A stretch of DNA of 64,000 bases from Tenrec ecaudatus (GCF_050624435.1 NC_134541.1:5467983-5531982); one strand, 5' to 3'. Counted from the stretch's first letter, positions 46,066 through 58,690 are shown. A program made the numbers and translations. Notes: a model not told the origin generated them from the letters alone.

Positions 46066-46919
46066 GTCCATTCTATAAATTGCTTAAAACCCAGCGCTGG
46101 AAGATCACAACAAATTTTCTAATGGCTCAAGATCTAACATTACCTATTTATAAAAAGAAACATATTTATTTTTCAAAGAAACTACATTTATATAATTAAC
46201 ATGTTGAGATGCTCTTAAAAGATTAGGATGAGAAACTCTTCTAAGAAAAAAGGTGGTTCAGGGAATGAATTTCCAGGGTTTGATTATTTGCTGATTCCTG
46301 ATACATTGTAACTTTTCCCATATTTATAGCCAAGGTTAAAAAAAAAAAAGAATTAGGACAAAGAAAAACTTTGAAATAAAGACTGTAAGGGAAGAAAAAA
46401 TGTATATAAATGAAAGAAGGAGAAAAAAGGAAAGTGGAAACAGCAATTGAGTAAATTCTAAGGGAAAAGGGAATAAAGTGATATAATCATTGGGCAATGG
46501 AAAAGACTAAAGCTAATTTAAAATGTTAATAATATATGAAAATCTAGACTCTAGCTCAGCTCAGAAAATGATAGAAATGTCTGACATGGAATTAAACACT
46601 AGTATGTTTAACTTTGATCCAGCAGCTTCAGATTGTTTATATGAAATTCAAAATGACCGTGAGCCAAACCAACCATCATAGAAATGAGATAATGCATTTT
46701 AAATATGTTTGATACAGCAGCCTGCTGTATGAAACTATTGACACATGGTGAGCTTTCTTGGTAACACTTAGCCCCTGTTTGAGAGAATATGTTCATATAT
46801 TGCAGACTAAGCGCTAAATTATTCTATTGAACTTCAATCTTTACTTTTTGTCTAATCCCTATTTTAAAAAATCATTTCACTGAGCTATAATTACCATATC
46901 ATACAATTCAGTAGTTCAA
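46066..46919. other. AT-rich unassigned sequence
   Basis: No gene. A short L1-like piece near 46865-46918 (catttcactgagctataatt) is the only recognisable item. Confidence 0.4.
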
Positions 46920-47165
46920 TTACATGATGAGGGGTTAATGTAGGGAAATATAAGATAGGTAAATCTGTAGCGACAATAACTGGATTAATGGTCCCTTGAG
47001 GGTATGTTAGGGCATGTTGAGAGGGAATGGGGAGCTAATAATGATGAGTACAAGATAGAAAGAAAATGTTCTAAAGCTGGTTGTGATGATAATTGTAGAA
47101 GTCTTCTTGATGTGATTGAACTATTATGTGATAGGTGAATTATATGCCAATAAAACTGTTGGAGG
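46920..47165 (+). mobile_element. L1 3' end, old mammalian type
   Basis: gagagggaatggggagctaa, gaaaatgttctaaagctggt and tatatgccaataaaactgtt place it next to the copy at 44.5 kb in type. Confidence 0.7.
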
Positions 47166-47335
47166 TGGGTGGAGGTTGTGCAAACAACACCACAATTAAT
47201 TTAGAACATTTCTTCTTGTACCCATTATTCTTGACACCCCATTGTCCTGAACCTCCTTTTCCATGCCCCCAGGGAATTATTCATCCAGTTGCTATCGTCA
47301 AAGATGGACCCATCCTGACTTGCCTATACATAAAA

Positions 47336-47369
<34 letters not shown>

Positions 47370-47984
47370 ACCTAGCAACAATAATCCAATAAAACAAAGT
47401 AAACCCTCAATCAAAAGGAAGCAGAAAATATTTAAAACTAGAATAATTTCAAAATGAGCTAAAGGGAGATTTAATGACAAGGTGTTACATTGCAGCCCAA
47501 CTGCAACTGCTAAAATCCACTTTCCGGCGTGCTTTGATAGGAGGGCTGTTCACTTTCCTGAGCTGTAGTCAGTCCACGCGGGGACCCTGAAAATGACAGG
47601 CTGCCACTATCATCCATAGAAGCTACTTTTATGTTGCTAGCCTTATTGCTTGTAGCCTTATTTCCTAGTAATACTGTTTCTTGCAAGTTGGTTTTATCAT
47701 CGTAATTTTTTGGACAAATCCAATGTTATATGAACTATGTGAAGCCCCACCCCCTTGATAACGTATAGAATTAGACGTACCTTGAAACGAATCTGTAAGA
47801 AACTCGAGTAGGAATGCCGCCTTGTTCTTCTAGGTGTGATCTGCCTCCACGCTCCCAACAAAAAGACCACAGAAGCAGAATGTTTCACCTGTGGCATGGC
47901 AAAGAGCCCTACCTGAGATGATTTAGGGATACCGTTTTTATAAGGAGTGTCTGGGGTCTTCAAAACTTGCAGATGCAACTGTAG
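47166..47984. other. LINE-like scraps, (CA)n and an unclassified repeat
   Basis: 47166-47335 resembles an old L1 3' UTR complement. A (CA)n of about 15 units lies at 47338-47367. 47440-47600 resembles the repeat at 43.85-44.1 kb. No gene. Confidence 0.4.
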
Positions 47985-48617
47985 ACAATTGGATATCCCC
48001 CCCCCCACACACACACACAGAAGGGTTATAAGGAAGGGATGAGTCAACCAAAGTGTAGTATAACACTGAGGAATCACACATCATCCCTCTAGTTCCTGAA
48101 TGCTTTCCCCCACCCACTCACCCCCACTACCATGACCCAGTTCTACCTTACAAATCTGGCTAGAGGAGAACACACATTGGTACAGATAAGAGCTCTCCAC
48201 AAATAGAATTCAAAATAGATAACCCCCTCAGGAACAGTAGTGGGAGTAGCAATAGCATGAGAGTAGAGGGATAGTCGGGGAGGGGGAAGCGGGAGAAATA
48301 GGGAACCCATCACAAGGTTGGATATATAGCCCCCCCAAGGGGACAAATAACAGAAATGTGGTTGAAGGGAGACAACAGACAGTGTAAGATATGAAATAAT
48401 AATAACTATATAATTAATCAAACATTCACGAAAGTGGGAGGGGAGGGGAGGGGAGGGAGGGAGAAAAAAGAGTAGCTTATACCAAGGGCTCACTTTGAAA
48501 ATATTTTGGAAATGATGATGGAAACATATGTACAATTGTGCTCAATACGATATAATTGATGTATGGAATGTTATAAGAGCTGTGAGAGCCCCCAATAAAA
48601 ATGGTTATAAAAAAACC
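47985..48617 (+). mobile_element. Half-L1-like LINE 3' end
   Basis: It ends with gctgtgagagcccccaataa and an A-rich tail near 48600-48617. It begins near the ggacatccccttacag-equivalent position. A GGGGA-rich tract lies at 48437-48466. Confidence 0.85.
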
Positions 48618-48759
48618 GCAAACTTGCAGATGCCTATCTAAGATTAGTTTCTCTTTCTATGCGACAAAGAGCCCATGTAAAAGAGAACATTCGTAATAGT
48701 GATCAATAATTTCTAAAAACAAAAAAAATCATGATCAGGAGGAAATGTGTGAGAGCAAT

Positions 48760-49805
48760 CTAAAATCTAAAGTGCTTGATATGACTAAAGTCCTGACTCA
48801 GGCCTGGATCAATTCACTTTAACATGCAATGCCCACTTCCTGTAAAATGCCCACTTTAAGTGAAAAACCATTTCAAGAGGTAGCACATGAACAAAAACCA
48901 TTGACATTGAAGGAAGAAGTCCAAGTTGCACTGAAAGCATTAGCTAAAACTCTCCAGGAATTGGAATAGCAAATGAAAGATTTCAACAAGCTGATTAAAT
49001 ACTCGAAGCACACAGTTCACAGAAGGAGAGAAGTGTCTAACAATATCAATAATAGCACATGCAAGTAAACTTTGCTAAAGATCATTCAACAAATGTTGAA
49101 GCAGTACATGAACAGGGAGCTGCCAAAAATTCAGGCCAGACTCAAAAGCGGATGTGGAACAAGGAGTATCATTGCTGACATCCAATGGATCTTGGCTGAA
49201 AGCAGAGAATACCAGAAAGATGTTTATTTGTATTTTATTGACTATTGTAAGCCTTCAACTGTAGTGATCTGAACTACTGATAATATCTCAAAGAATGGGA
49301 ACTCCAGAACACTTTGTCATGTTCAAGCGGAACCTGTTCATAGACCAAGAAGCAGCCATTATAACAGAACAAGGGAATACTGCATGGTTTAAAATTCAAG
49401 AAGATTGTGCATCAAGATTGTACCCTCTCACCATACTTATCAGTCTGTATGCCGAACAAATAATCTGGGAAACTGCACGCTATGAAGAAGAGTGTGCCAC
49501 CAGGATTGGAGATTTACTAACAACCTGTGATACGAAAATGGCAGGACCCTGCTTGCTGAAAGCCAAGAAGACTTGAAGCACTAGCTAATGAAATTCACAA
49601 CAACAACAACAAAGGAAAAAAAGAAAATCACACCACAGCCTTTAGTATGAATTGCAACTCAATGTAAAACCCCAAATCCTCACAACTGGACAAATAGACA
49701 ACATTATAATAATCAGGCAATGATTGAGGTTAGCAAGGTTTTCATTTTGCTTGGATTCGCCATCAATGCGCACAGAAGTAGCAGTTAAAAAATGGAGATA
49801 AGAGT
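48760..49805 (+). mobile_element. RTE-type LINE, reverse-transcriptase fragment
   Basis: The ORF segments at 49072-49272 and 49295-49576 read PKIQARLKSGCGTRSIIADI, then ESREYQKDVYLYFIDYCKPS, then GTPEHFVMFKRNLFIDQEAA and TEQGNTAWFKIQEDC. This is the RTE/BovB reverse transcriptase (FIDY.KAFD, EQG.T.WF, SP..F.LYAE blocks). Later LGFAINAHRSSS matches the downstream LGSxIxADG block. Stops and frame changes make it inactive. Confidence 0.85.
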
Positions 49806-50329
49806 TGCAACTCTGTTATGAGTGTGAAGTACGTGAAAAAAAGTCCTGCACAGACCAAACCAAGTCCAGTAGAAAGAGTCATGACCCATTGCCCACATAC
49901 AGGGGGCCCCGGCTACATGTTCTGTGCCCTCCTGGATGCCATCATCTCCTCTCATTTCATCTCCTCATGCCTCTCTTGTGCCTTTGAGGACTGTGCAAAG
50001 AAGCTTTCTCTCTCCCTGGGTGTGGAGAATATCCCAAGGCCAGTGTCAGGCAGCCAAGAACCTCTGCTTATCATGAATAAGGAATTACTTGGGATCTACC
50101 CAAATCTACTTCCAAGGGCAGCCTCAAAAAAAAAAAAAAAAAGGAAAGAAAGAAAAGGGAAAAAAAAGAACAGCCTCCAGAAATATGGGGCCATTCAGAC
50201 TAATTTCTCCACACTGAAGTAATGCTGATTAGACTTAGATGAGCAGCATTACCAGCCACTGTTGAAGGCCATTAAGACTCAGCCTTGAAACAGCTGAGAA
50301 GTCTCATGACCTATGTGTCAGGGCTTGCT
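49806..50329. other. Unassigned sequence with an A-rich tract
   Basis: A 134-codon frame (49818-50222) has no recognisable domain. An A-run at 50126-50142 is followed by a purine tract. It may be a retroposed fragment of unknown source. Confidence 0.3.
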
Positions 50330-50660
50330 GATTTCTTCTGTGACTTTACGTTTTGAACAGACTGTTAAGAACAAGAAAGTATGTAAGGTCTGGGAAAATA
50401 GGTGGTTTAATTTTCTCAAGGATGTCTGGCTTGGCAGACAATAGAGTTGCTATGTGTATCAAATGTGCTTGTTTAACAATGAGATAGATAATTAACCCCG
50501 GGTTGTTTCTGCATGGATAAAAGGAGTGTGTAGTATAAACTCAGGGCTTCAGTATTCACTGTTGCCCTCCCAATACTTTATGTCTCTCTTTTTTACCTCA
50601 ATCCTCACTCCCCCTTTCAGGACTGTTCGACTCGTCGGCAGGCTCCAACAAGCCATGTGA
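50330..50660 (+). mobile_element. Candidate solo LTR
   Basis: There is a TATA-like gcatggataaaaggagtgtg near 50510. About 120 bp on is a region with ctttcaggactgttcgactc and cgtcggcaggctccaaca. This spacing resembles U3-R-U5 of a retroviral LTR. No internal genes adjoin it. It is a fossil of uncertain class. Confidence 0.3.
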
Positions 50661-51289
50661 GAGTTTTGTTACGGCCAGCATGTTCACACAAAGGTGACCC
50701 AAGGGTCCAGTGCCCATATCAGAGCTACCCCATGATGCTCCCATGGGGATGATTTCACATCCCTGCACACCATACTGATGTCTCAATGTCTATTTGGTAA
50801 AATAGAAGACTAACGGAAATAAAAGAAACTCTTAAAGAAACGGATTGGTACCAAAACTATAACAATGAACTGAAACATATCATTGACCATGTTGCAGAAC
50901 CAAAAAATCTTCCCTTCTGAAATGCACAAGGTAGTCAGAACTCACAATCCGCTTGATGGCAACTAACAGTAACCCCCTCTATTAGGGGATTGTGCACATG
51001 TCCCAGTCATGATCCTTTCCCCACTTCTGGAGTCTCACCTGTGCCTGTGATGTATTGATCTGCTGCCACGCATGAATTGAGACAGTATTCTTTTTTACGT
51101 ATTTAATTAGCATCCTGTGTATCCTAGGACACCATTATGACCTCCCTCATCTGGATGAGGTGTCCATGTCTTGACTTTGTCCCTTTTAAGACTTAATAAA
51201 TGCCCTCCCTAAATGATATTTGAAATTGGTGGTTCATATGTACCCCGAAACAGCAGCAAATTTGCCCAAGGGCAAATAATTTGATTTCT
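50661..51289. other. Unassigned sequence
   Basis: agaaactcttaaagaaacgg near 50825 may be another RTE scrap. Nothing else is recognised. Confidence 0.3.
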
Positions 51290-51665
51290 TTAAGGTGGCT
51301 TCCATGAGCATAGATGATGGATTCAAGTCAAATGAAGTTTCTGACAACTTCAACCTTTTGTGTTTATCATGGAGTTGTCTATTGGTCCAATAAGGAGGAT
51401 TGGGGTTTTCTTTACATCAAATTGCAATCCTTGGTAAAGGCTGAAGCCATTTGTTTTCATCAGCAAATAATTCAAGCGTCCTTTATTTTCAGCAAGCAAG
51501 GAAGATGTGACATCTGCATATCAAAATTTGTTAATAAGTTTCCTCCAATCCTGTGGCATCGTGCTTCATATAATCTAGCTTATTTAATGATTTGCTCAGC
51601 ATATATTGAATAAGTATGATGAAAGGATACAACAGTGAACACCCATTTTATGATTTTTCTGTGTC
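51290..51665 (-). mobile_element. RTE-type LINE fragment
   Basis: The complement gives a run resembling 'INNLRYADDTTLLAE..EDLKSLLM', then ILLIGPIDNSMINTKG-like sequence and 'VEVV.NFI.L.SII.AHGSH', the RTE ORF2 order downstream of the YADD catalytic motif. It is decayed. Confidence 0.65.
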
Positions 51666-52314
51666 TGCCAGCGAGCTGTTTTAAACAAGCACAATGGAGA
51701 AGACTAGACTCAGGAGGGAGGTTCCATTGCACCAGCATAATGTGAGCCACCTCACTAGTCAAAAAGGTAACTGTTTTTGGCCCCGAAGGAGTTAACAGAG
51801 GCTGTGGGCAGTGGACTGTTTCCATGGACACCAGATAGCTCCGCAAACCTGGGAGGCTCTGGGTATCTGAGCTGCAAGCGGCTTGGATGTAAATTTTTTG
51901 GAGCCGGAAGGAAGGCGCTGTGGTCCTTCCCAAGGACAAAACCTTGAGTTTCCTGATAAGGCAGTTTTGTTTTGAAAACCTAGCGCTTAGTCTGCACCCT
52001 CGTCCCTTGTTTACTTTGAGGAAGTGCATACGTGCTTAGCAGAGAAAATAAAAGACCATGCAGGGCGCCCATCAGGGCGACAGCCAGCCCGAGGTGTCAG
52101 CCCTTCGCTGGCGTTAAACCACCGTTCCCGAGCCCGTGTCTTCATTTCTGCTCCGATCCAACGGCGCTCGCTACAACTGTGGCTGGGAGGACTGCAGTGC
52201 TCGCTGAGCATCAGAGAAGTCAGGGCAGTCTGGAGTGGAGATACGTGTCCCGGTAAGCCTCGGGTTTGGATTGCCGTTTGCAAAAACCTTGAGTTCAAAA
52301 CCAAAGGGGAAGAC
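51666..52314. other. Unassigned sequence upstream of the CpG island
   Basis: GC rises to the right. No gene is recognised; a GTAAG donor-like site after gtgtcccg near 52252 might belong to an alternative first exon. Confidence 0.3.
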
Positions 52315-52450
52315 CACAATCAGCCTATCCGAAGCTGAAAGAACTCAAGAAAAAGTTCAACCCTCGAGATGCGACACTGAATGACTCCATGGGCAATATC
52401 TCCAGGGATGCAGGAAGCATCCAAAGAAGACGGAAGGAATGCGCAGTCGC
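52315..52450 (+). mobile_element. RTE-type LINE fragment
   Basis: In frame it reads KKKFNPRDATLNDSMGNISR, resembling the RTE ORF2 segment before the reverse transcriptase ('..GSIKDRNG..L.EAEDIKKRWQEYTE'). It directly abuts the CpG island. Confidence 0.5.
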
Positions 52451-52652
52451 TGTATCACAGAGACGTCGTCAGGTTTCCATCACGGTAGTTGGGGCCGCGG
52501 TTGGATGACCTTCAGCAAGAACGTGCGGCGCTGGGGCAGCGGGCGCTCGGTTAGGAAGTGCGAGCCGGGACTCGGCGGCGCCGGGACGCTCGGGAGCCGG
52601 CTTTCAAATGGCGCGCGGGCTCCGAGCCGCGCGGGCGACTGGACGCGCCTTC

Positions 52653-52660
52653 TGACGTCA
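52653..52660 (+). promoter_or_regulatory. Consensus CRE (CREB/ATF site)
   Basis: TGACGTCA, the full palindromic cAMP response element, lies about 15 bp before the GC boxes in the island. Confidence 0.6.
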
Positions 52661-52673
52661 CCGCGCGCGCCGA

Positions 52674-52698
52674 GGGGCGGGGCGGGGCGGGGCGGGGA
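52674..52698 (+). promoter_or_regulatory. Cluster of GC boxes (SP/KLF sites)
   Basis: Four or five overlapping GGGGCGG units in a row, typical of TATA-less housekeeping promoters. Confidence 0.65.
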
Positions 52699-53350
52699 GC
52701 GGCCCGGGGGCAGAGCGGGCGCGACTTCTCCGAGGTGCGCGGCCGGCCGGACGCAGGTGTGTTGGGGGCCGGGGGCTGAGGGGCCGTGGACGCGGAGCCT
52801 GTGTTCCGGGCGCTGCTCCGCGGGAGCCGCAGCCCGAGCGCTGAGGGGACGGTGGCTCCGGGCAAGCCCCGCGGCGCTGCCTGACGCGCGAGCGCGGCCG
52901 CCGGGCCCTCGACCCGAGTGGCTTTTCCCGCCGGGTCCGGCGGCGCAGGGAAGGTGGGTCCCGCGTCGGGGCCCGAGGGGTCTCTGGGGGCGATGCGGGG
53001 GGCTGCGTCCGGGCGGCTTAGCGCCCCGCGGCTCCCGAGGCTCTATTTGGGGGGGAAGGGGGCGCGGTTCCAGAGTCTCGTTGGTGGCGAGGAAAGTGGG
53101 TGGGGACCAGCCTGGGTCCTGAGGTGGCTGGGCGCTCGACACCTGTTCCATCCGGGTGTGGGGCATGGAGCGACCTTGATATTGGAATTTCCTTTTTGAG
53201 GACTTGGGTTACCCGGGACGTACTGAGTCCTCTTAGCTAGGGCTGCGAGAGCCGTGGACTCGCGGGTTTGAGGGCGGTGGGGGTTGGGTACAGCCTGCGC
53301 CGCGTAGTCCCGAGTCCGGTGGGTTGGGTGTGCGGCCAGGGTTGCAAACC

Positions 53351-56300
53351 TGATGACTGGCTTAGGGGGAGGAGTGCTTAATTGGTGCTGCATTTCCAGG
53401 GCGTGGTGGGAAGCCAGCTTGAAAAGTAGAATGTTTGTCATTTGTTGGGGCCTGGAGACAGCCCAGGTGGTCATTGAGTGGGGCAGGTAGGATGGTGGCT
53501 GACAAACCGACGTGTGTCATTTTATGCTGGTGTGATGTGGCTGTTAGATTTTTATGGCAGTTGGGTCGTAGTCTGATGATACCTGTCAATCAAGTCAGCC
53601 TGCAGATACCTCCTTGGAAGTGTGGCCTTGTTAAAAGAGGACTTTACATAACCTTCTCTACACCTTCCTGCTTTGTGGGACTCTGTTTGCCTCCAGGGCC
53701 GGCCTCCTGTGGGCTGCCCTACCCCCACAGCTGAGTCTTGTCATGTTTCCATGGACCAAAGTTACTCTGCACCCACCTGCCCCTCCCTGGACGGGCCAGA
53801 GATAGGTGGAGGCCATCCACTCTCCAAGGCATTCTGCCTATGGACAAGATTATCTCCATCCTTGGCTAATGATCCGAAAGCCTTCAGCCAAAGCAGAATC
53901 ATGGGAACTGGGCCAAATGGATTTTGGAGTTCCACTGTCATCCATGCTCTTGCAAACCAGGGTGCTCAAAATTTAAGCTCTAATAAATACTCCTTGAGTC
54001 TGGCCAGCATAGGGCCCGGAACTGGGATGCCTTCTTGGCACAAGATTACTTTGGATATACCGCTCTTTCTTACACCTGTATTGTTACAGGACAAACCAAT
54101 ACTCGAAACAGGAAATAATTTAGGATTTAGTTTGCTAAAAATCTCAAAATGTAACAGTCCCCTCCCTTATAAACATTTGAAACTTCATCAGTTGGGATGT
54201 TCCAACTTGGGAAGATGGCTAACAAGGTCAGTAACTTAAGTAGCTGAAAAAACAAACAAACAAACAAAAAGATAAGTAGCTGGACAAAAACATCACACCA
54301 GTTTCAGGGGATGGTGATCTCATGGCCCCTGGAGAAATGTAAGCGTAGATAATTTCCTAATGATAATTTCAGAATACCTGCTTAATCTTTGTAATAAAAA
54401 CCTGTTTCTTGTACACTAACGGGCATCAGGACTGAACCCTGAAACAGCTCAGAGGACAAACCTGGCTATTTGCCTTCTGAAATAAATTTGGAATTTCTAG
54501 AATCAACCTGATCTCTTTTACAGTAACAGGCTCTCTGCATGCCTTGCAGCCCAACAAGATGACTGTCACAAGTTTTGTTTCTCTAGATCACGCAGACTAA
54601 CACAAATGGGGCAGGAGGTCATAACCTTGGTGTAACATCCCTAGCGTGTCTTGAGAGAATTTATCAGGTCTGCAGCTCCTGGAAATCTTAGAGACAAGTT
54701 AACCGAGCTGACTAATCCTTCCTTGTGACTTTGATCCAATTTTCCATTTGACTTAATTAAAAATATTGAAGAAAGCCCTAAATCAAGCATGTTCTATTCA
54801 GGAAACAAAGTAGGATACTCTTTGTCATAATGTTAGGAAATAGCATTTTGTTGATGGTGAGCCTGGTTAGCATGGCTAGTCTCTCCCCTCTCCCCCCCCC
54901 CAGTGAAGGATCTCAAAAGATTCCTAGTGCCCCTGCAATTGCATTTAAATAAGAATGAACTCACCAGCTATCTATGCAAATGGAGGGTGTTTGTGATACA
55001 CATTTTGGTCTACAGAATTTCCTGTTGAAGTGACTTTCTACCAGTTTGTTTGAAGGAGGTGGCCCCTGCCTTTAGAGATGGTAATGGTGTGATGGTGGTG
55101 TGTGGTTTGTAAGAATAGTGGAGAGACTGAGTCTGTTGGTGTGGATAGCTCAGCCCACAGGATTCCTGTTGGGGCTGTGCTTAATCTCTAGGTTGTTTGC
55201 AACTCATCAAATGCCTTGCTGGAGGAAGAAGCAGTTAGCTTTCCTGTATGCCAATCCTAGAAACTATGGGGGGTAATTCTGCTCTATCCTACAGGGATGC
55301 TGTGAGTTGGAATTGCTGGAAATTCTGGGTCAATGGGTTATTAAACCACAGAGCAGAACATGCAATAGGAACTTTTTTAATTAAGAGAGTAGAGTTGCCA
55401 TTTTTAATATCCTAATTTCAAAATGCTGGAAATTGCAGTGAAAGTTTAAAAAAATATGTAACTACCTATGTGACAGGCACGAAGCCACCAGAATAGACCC
55501 CACTGTAGTGTTGGAGCCATGGGTCACATTGAACTCAATGTGGTGGGCTTTTGCAGGGTGGGGATTTTAGTAGTGATAGAGCAGAGCCCTTGTGCTTCAA
55601 ATGATACCTTTCAGGGTGGACAGGTCTCCCAGGGGAGGGGCCAGGGTGCAGTGCTTGGTAACTCAGTGGATTCATACCAACTCCAGGTATGACCGCAACA
55701 CCAGGAGTCATGCCTTTGGGTCAAACCAAACAAGTTGCCTTGAAGTTGATGGCAGCTATGATGAGGGCCCCTCTCATCATGGAACTGTGCTCTGTAGGCT
55801 TTTCAATTATTTTAGAAGTAGATTGTCAGACTTTTCTTTCAAGTTCCTTAATTAATTCTTTGCATGAGAACCAATCATTTTGGGAAGGGCACCTCTGAGG
55901 GGCTTAGAGTCTGCTTTCAGCCATGTTCTTGCTTAGGGAAAAGACTTCTTCTTGCACTGTAGTTTCTCCATGTTGGCCACAATGTTACCTGATGATCCAA
56001 AACATTGGAAGTCATTAGAGGGATTCCGATGTAGCGTGAACCAAGGCACAACATGGAGTTCGTGGTCCAGCTGTGGGGCAGAGCCTTTCACAAACTAAAA
56101 GTTTTTGGTTTTAAGCTCCAATGCAAATCCTATTGCCCCATGTGCTGATTCAGCATTTATGAATTCATAGCCAATTTCCTTTCATTTACCGCCTCTTAAC
56201 CCCTATGCATGGATGGATTGCACACTAAGAATTTTCAGGTTCCTCGGAGATCAGTCACTGCTGGCATTATTTTGGCCTAAATGTGGCACCCCATAGCTCG

Positions 56301-58690
56301 AGTTCAAATATAAGGAGTTTGGTTGGGTTTGGTTTTTTTTCCACCTTCAGCAAGATATATAACATGAACCTCAGTTTATGGGAAGAACTAACTTATGGGC
56401 CTTTTAAGAAGTTAACTTGTACGAGACCCAGAATTACTTCAGTATTCTGTAGTTGGTCTGTTCCAACTATTTTTAATAGTGATACAACTTTGTAATCCGA
56501 AGCATCAAAAAGACAAATCCCCTTGTCATTATCAGGTATCACTGCCGGCCTTATTCTGAAATAGACACCGGTCTTTGTGCGAGAAGCTGCCAGCCAGCAG
56601 TCTTCTCTTTTATGACAGATCTTGGGATTTTCATTTGTTCATAGTTCAAGATCAAAAACAAAAATAAATCCTGAGATCTATCACTAAAGAGAAGACGGTT
56701 CTCCTGCAAAGAGTTACAGCCTCAGAAGCTCATAGAGGCTGTTTTGCCCTGTCATTCATATAGGTCCCCTATGAGTCAGCATCGACTATGGCAGTGAATT
56801 TGGAGGTCTGGTTGTATGTAAAGAAGTGGAAGCCTTCTTTGAAACTTGGGCACCTGCAGTTTGAATTCTGAACACAAGGGGTCAGAGTGGCTAGGTTCAC
56901 ACTGCCAGTGTCAAGCCCAGGTCTATCCCATATAATAACTTGTCCTGAATGGATCTTGTAGAAATGAGGAAGCCTGACTCCTAACACCACATTTGGGGGA
57001 CAGTCCCACTGACACATCACATTCCTAGTGTCACCTGTGTTTCAAATGATGGCCATATTTCCTTTGCACGCCCTAGACCACTACCCAGTTGAAGGCTCTC
57101 CTGCGGGCTACAGTCATTTTTGCCCAGGAGCATTTCACCCTGACAGTTGATTCCCGGGACTCTGGCAGCTGCTGTGAAAATAAAGTTCATCGCTGTAATT
57201 TGCTGGATAGTAGTTCACTTCCCAGGTACTGCACATTACAACTATTTTGAGATCTGATTCCCTGATGTCGTATGAAGGTCAAATCCCGTTTTAGAGAAGT
57301 AATAGTACATTAGCAATGGTTGTAAAATGGCAAGGGGTGGGATTTGTGACTTCACCAGGTACCTGCATTCCTCTACACGTTTCTGTCTCTCTATAACAGT
57401 CCTTTGGGATTGACACATTTTCGTCGGCATGGCATCCTTCAGGTGCTTTTCTATGTTATGAGTTGTCTACAGAGTCCCTGTTGTTTTTGACACAGTCTGG
57501 TATTCTGTTGTGTGTGTACTGTCATTTCTTTGTCGCTTCTTCTTTTGATGGACATGTAGGTTCTCTCCATAAGTTTACTATCGGGACAGTGGTACAGTGA
57601 ACTTGAGTGCGCACATCCACACATGCTACAGCTCCTATTTCCTTGGGATACATATGAAGTAATGAGATGGCTAGATCATTGCATGTTTTCATTGTTAACT
57701 TTTTAAGGATGCGCCACGCTGTTTTCCACAGTGTTGGCACCCTTTTAGAATTCCACCAAGGCCAGGTAGTGACTACAGGGAGTACTGGTGTGGCTGGGCA
57801 GCGTGTGCAAGGTTACTTCATTCTGCCGGGGTGGGGGGGGGGGACAAGAAATAAAGAAAAAGCTAAGGTGAGCACAGTAAGAAAATAATAAATGTGGGGT
57901 GATTACTAAAGGGCACTTCACAAGAAAAAATCGTGTAAAAAGGGATAAAAAGAAAAGAATATACAAGCAAAACTCAGGAGAATGGGAAGGAAAGAAAAAA
58001 AAGTCGGTGGGTGAGCACATGGTGGGACAGCACACAAGGAGGAGGGGATGTGAGTGGCCAGCCCCTGATAAGAGTCATTATCCTTTTTGGGGCAACAGAT
58101 TTTTGGCATCAGGACTCCTGCTTCAGTAGTCCTTGGGGGTTTAGAGCAGCCCAGGTTCTTAACCTAGCCCTGTTGTTCTGCTAGTCTCGGAATGCCAGTA
58201 TGAGAGGGCTGTACATTTGTCTTTTCTAGGACCATATGTGCTTCTGACTTCAGGTAGAGTAGAGCCTCTGAGGGAGTGTATTGTCACTGACTGGTAGAGG
58301 TGCAACTGTCCAGCCATTTGTTCCCATCACTTAATTCTGAATTGTTGGGACAAGGAGGGCACCATACATTTTAATAGGAAAGAGAGAGTGTCAGGACACA
58401 GACTTGAGGGCTTGTAAACCAGAATGCATGAAGATAGCATTGTATACTGGCCCCTGTGAGTGTTGACTGAGGAGGATGTGAGAGGACAGGCGCCTTGCTG
58501 AAGAGGACTTGGTAGTGGACACCATCAAGGGACCAGCAGAACCACATTGCTTCTCCATGCTACAGGTCCTGGATTCATGGCACCAAGAGCGGCTTTCCTC
58601 AGTGAGGATTGAAGACATCACCTCCCAGGTAGCAGCTCCATCTGGAACTGAAATCAAATCCAGTCATTGCACCGTCTCTGGAGACCTTAG
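53351..58690 (+). other. Intron 1 region of ZNF343 with old repeats
   Basis: Mostly unrecognised AT-rich intron. Items seen: an unclassified repeat at 53560-54040, the terminal piece of an MLT2-like LTR ending cacgcagactaacac at about 54590-54604 (minus), AFROSINE copies at about 55170-55335 (+), 55720-55870 (-, weak) and 56695-56805 (+, 3' half), an old L1 3' UTR at 57500-57760 (-), and a G-run at 57826-57843. A possible small noncoding exon lies at 58566-58628 (AG before, GT after). Confidence 0.45.
57500..57760 (-). mobile_element. L1 3' UTR fragment, old mammalian type
   Basis: ttttgatggacatgtaggtt, ttccttgggatacatatgaa and gctgttttccacagtgttgg match the complement of L1MA/MB-type 3' UTR. 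Confidence 0.75.

Larger units (their letters stand above)
52490..53350 (+). promoter_or_regulatory. ZNF343: CpG-island promoter, probably of ZNF343
   Basis: This is the only dense CpG stretch in the window. The core 52540-53050 is rich in CG dinucleotides in an otherwise CpG-poor region. It holds GC boxes and a CRE (listed separately). cggcgcagggaag followed by gtgggtccc at 52951-52953 is a good splice donor for a noncoding first exon, and gacgcag|gtgtg near 52757 is a second candidate. The next genes to the right are the ZNF343 coding exons 5.7 kb away in the plus orientation. Assignment to ZNF343 is by position. Such islands can be bidirectional, so a minus-strand transcript is possible. 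Confidence 0.7.

Noticed and set aside
49818-50222. 134-codon frame with a lysine-rich end
   Set aside because: The lysine run is a translated A-tract and no domain is recognisable; at best a retroposed fragment.
1-52000. Search for TMC2 exons upstream of ZNF343
   Set aside because: None found by eye. TMC2 may lie further left, or the synteny may differ here.
52439-53166. Large overlapping open frames on both strands (227 and 228 codons)
   Set aside because: They lie in the CpG island, where stops are rare. Composition is R/G/P/A-rich with no domain, and frames on both strands are equally long.
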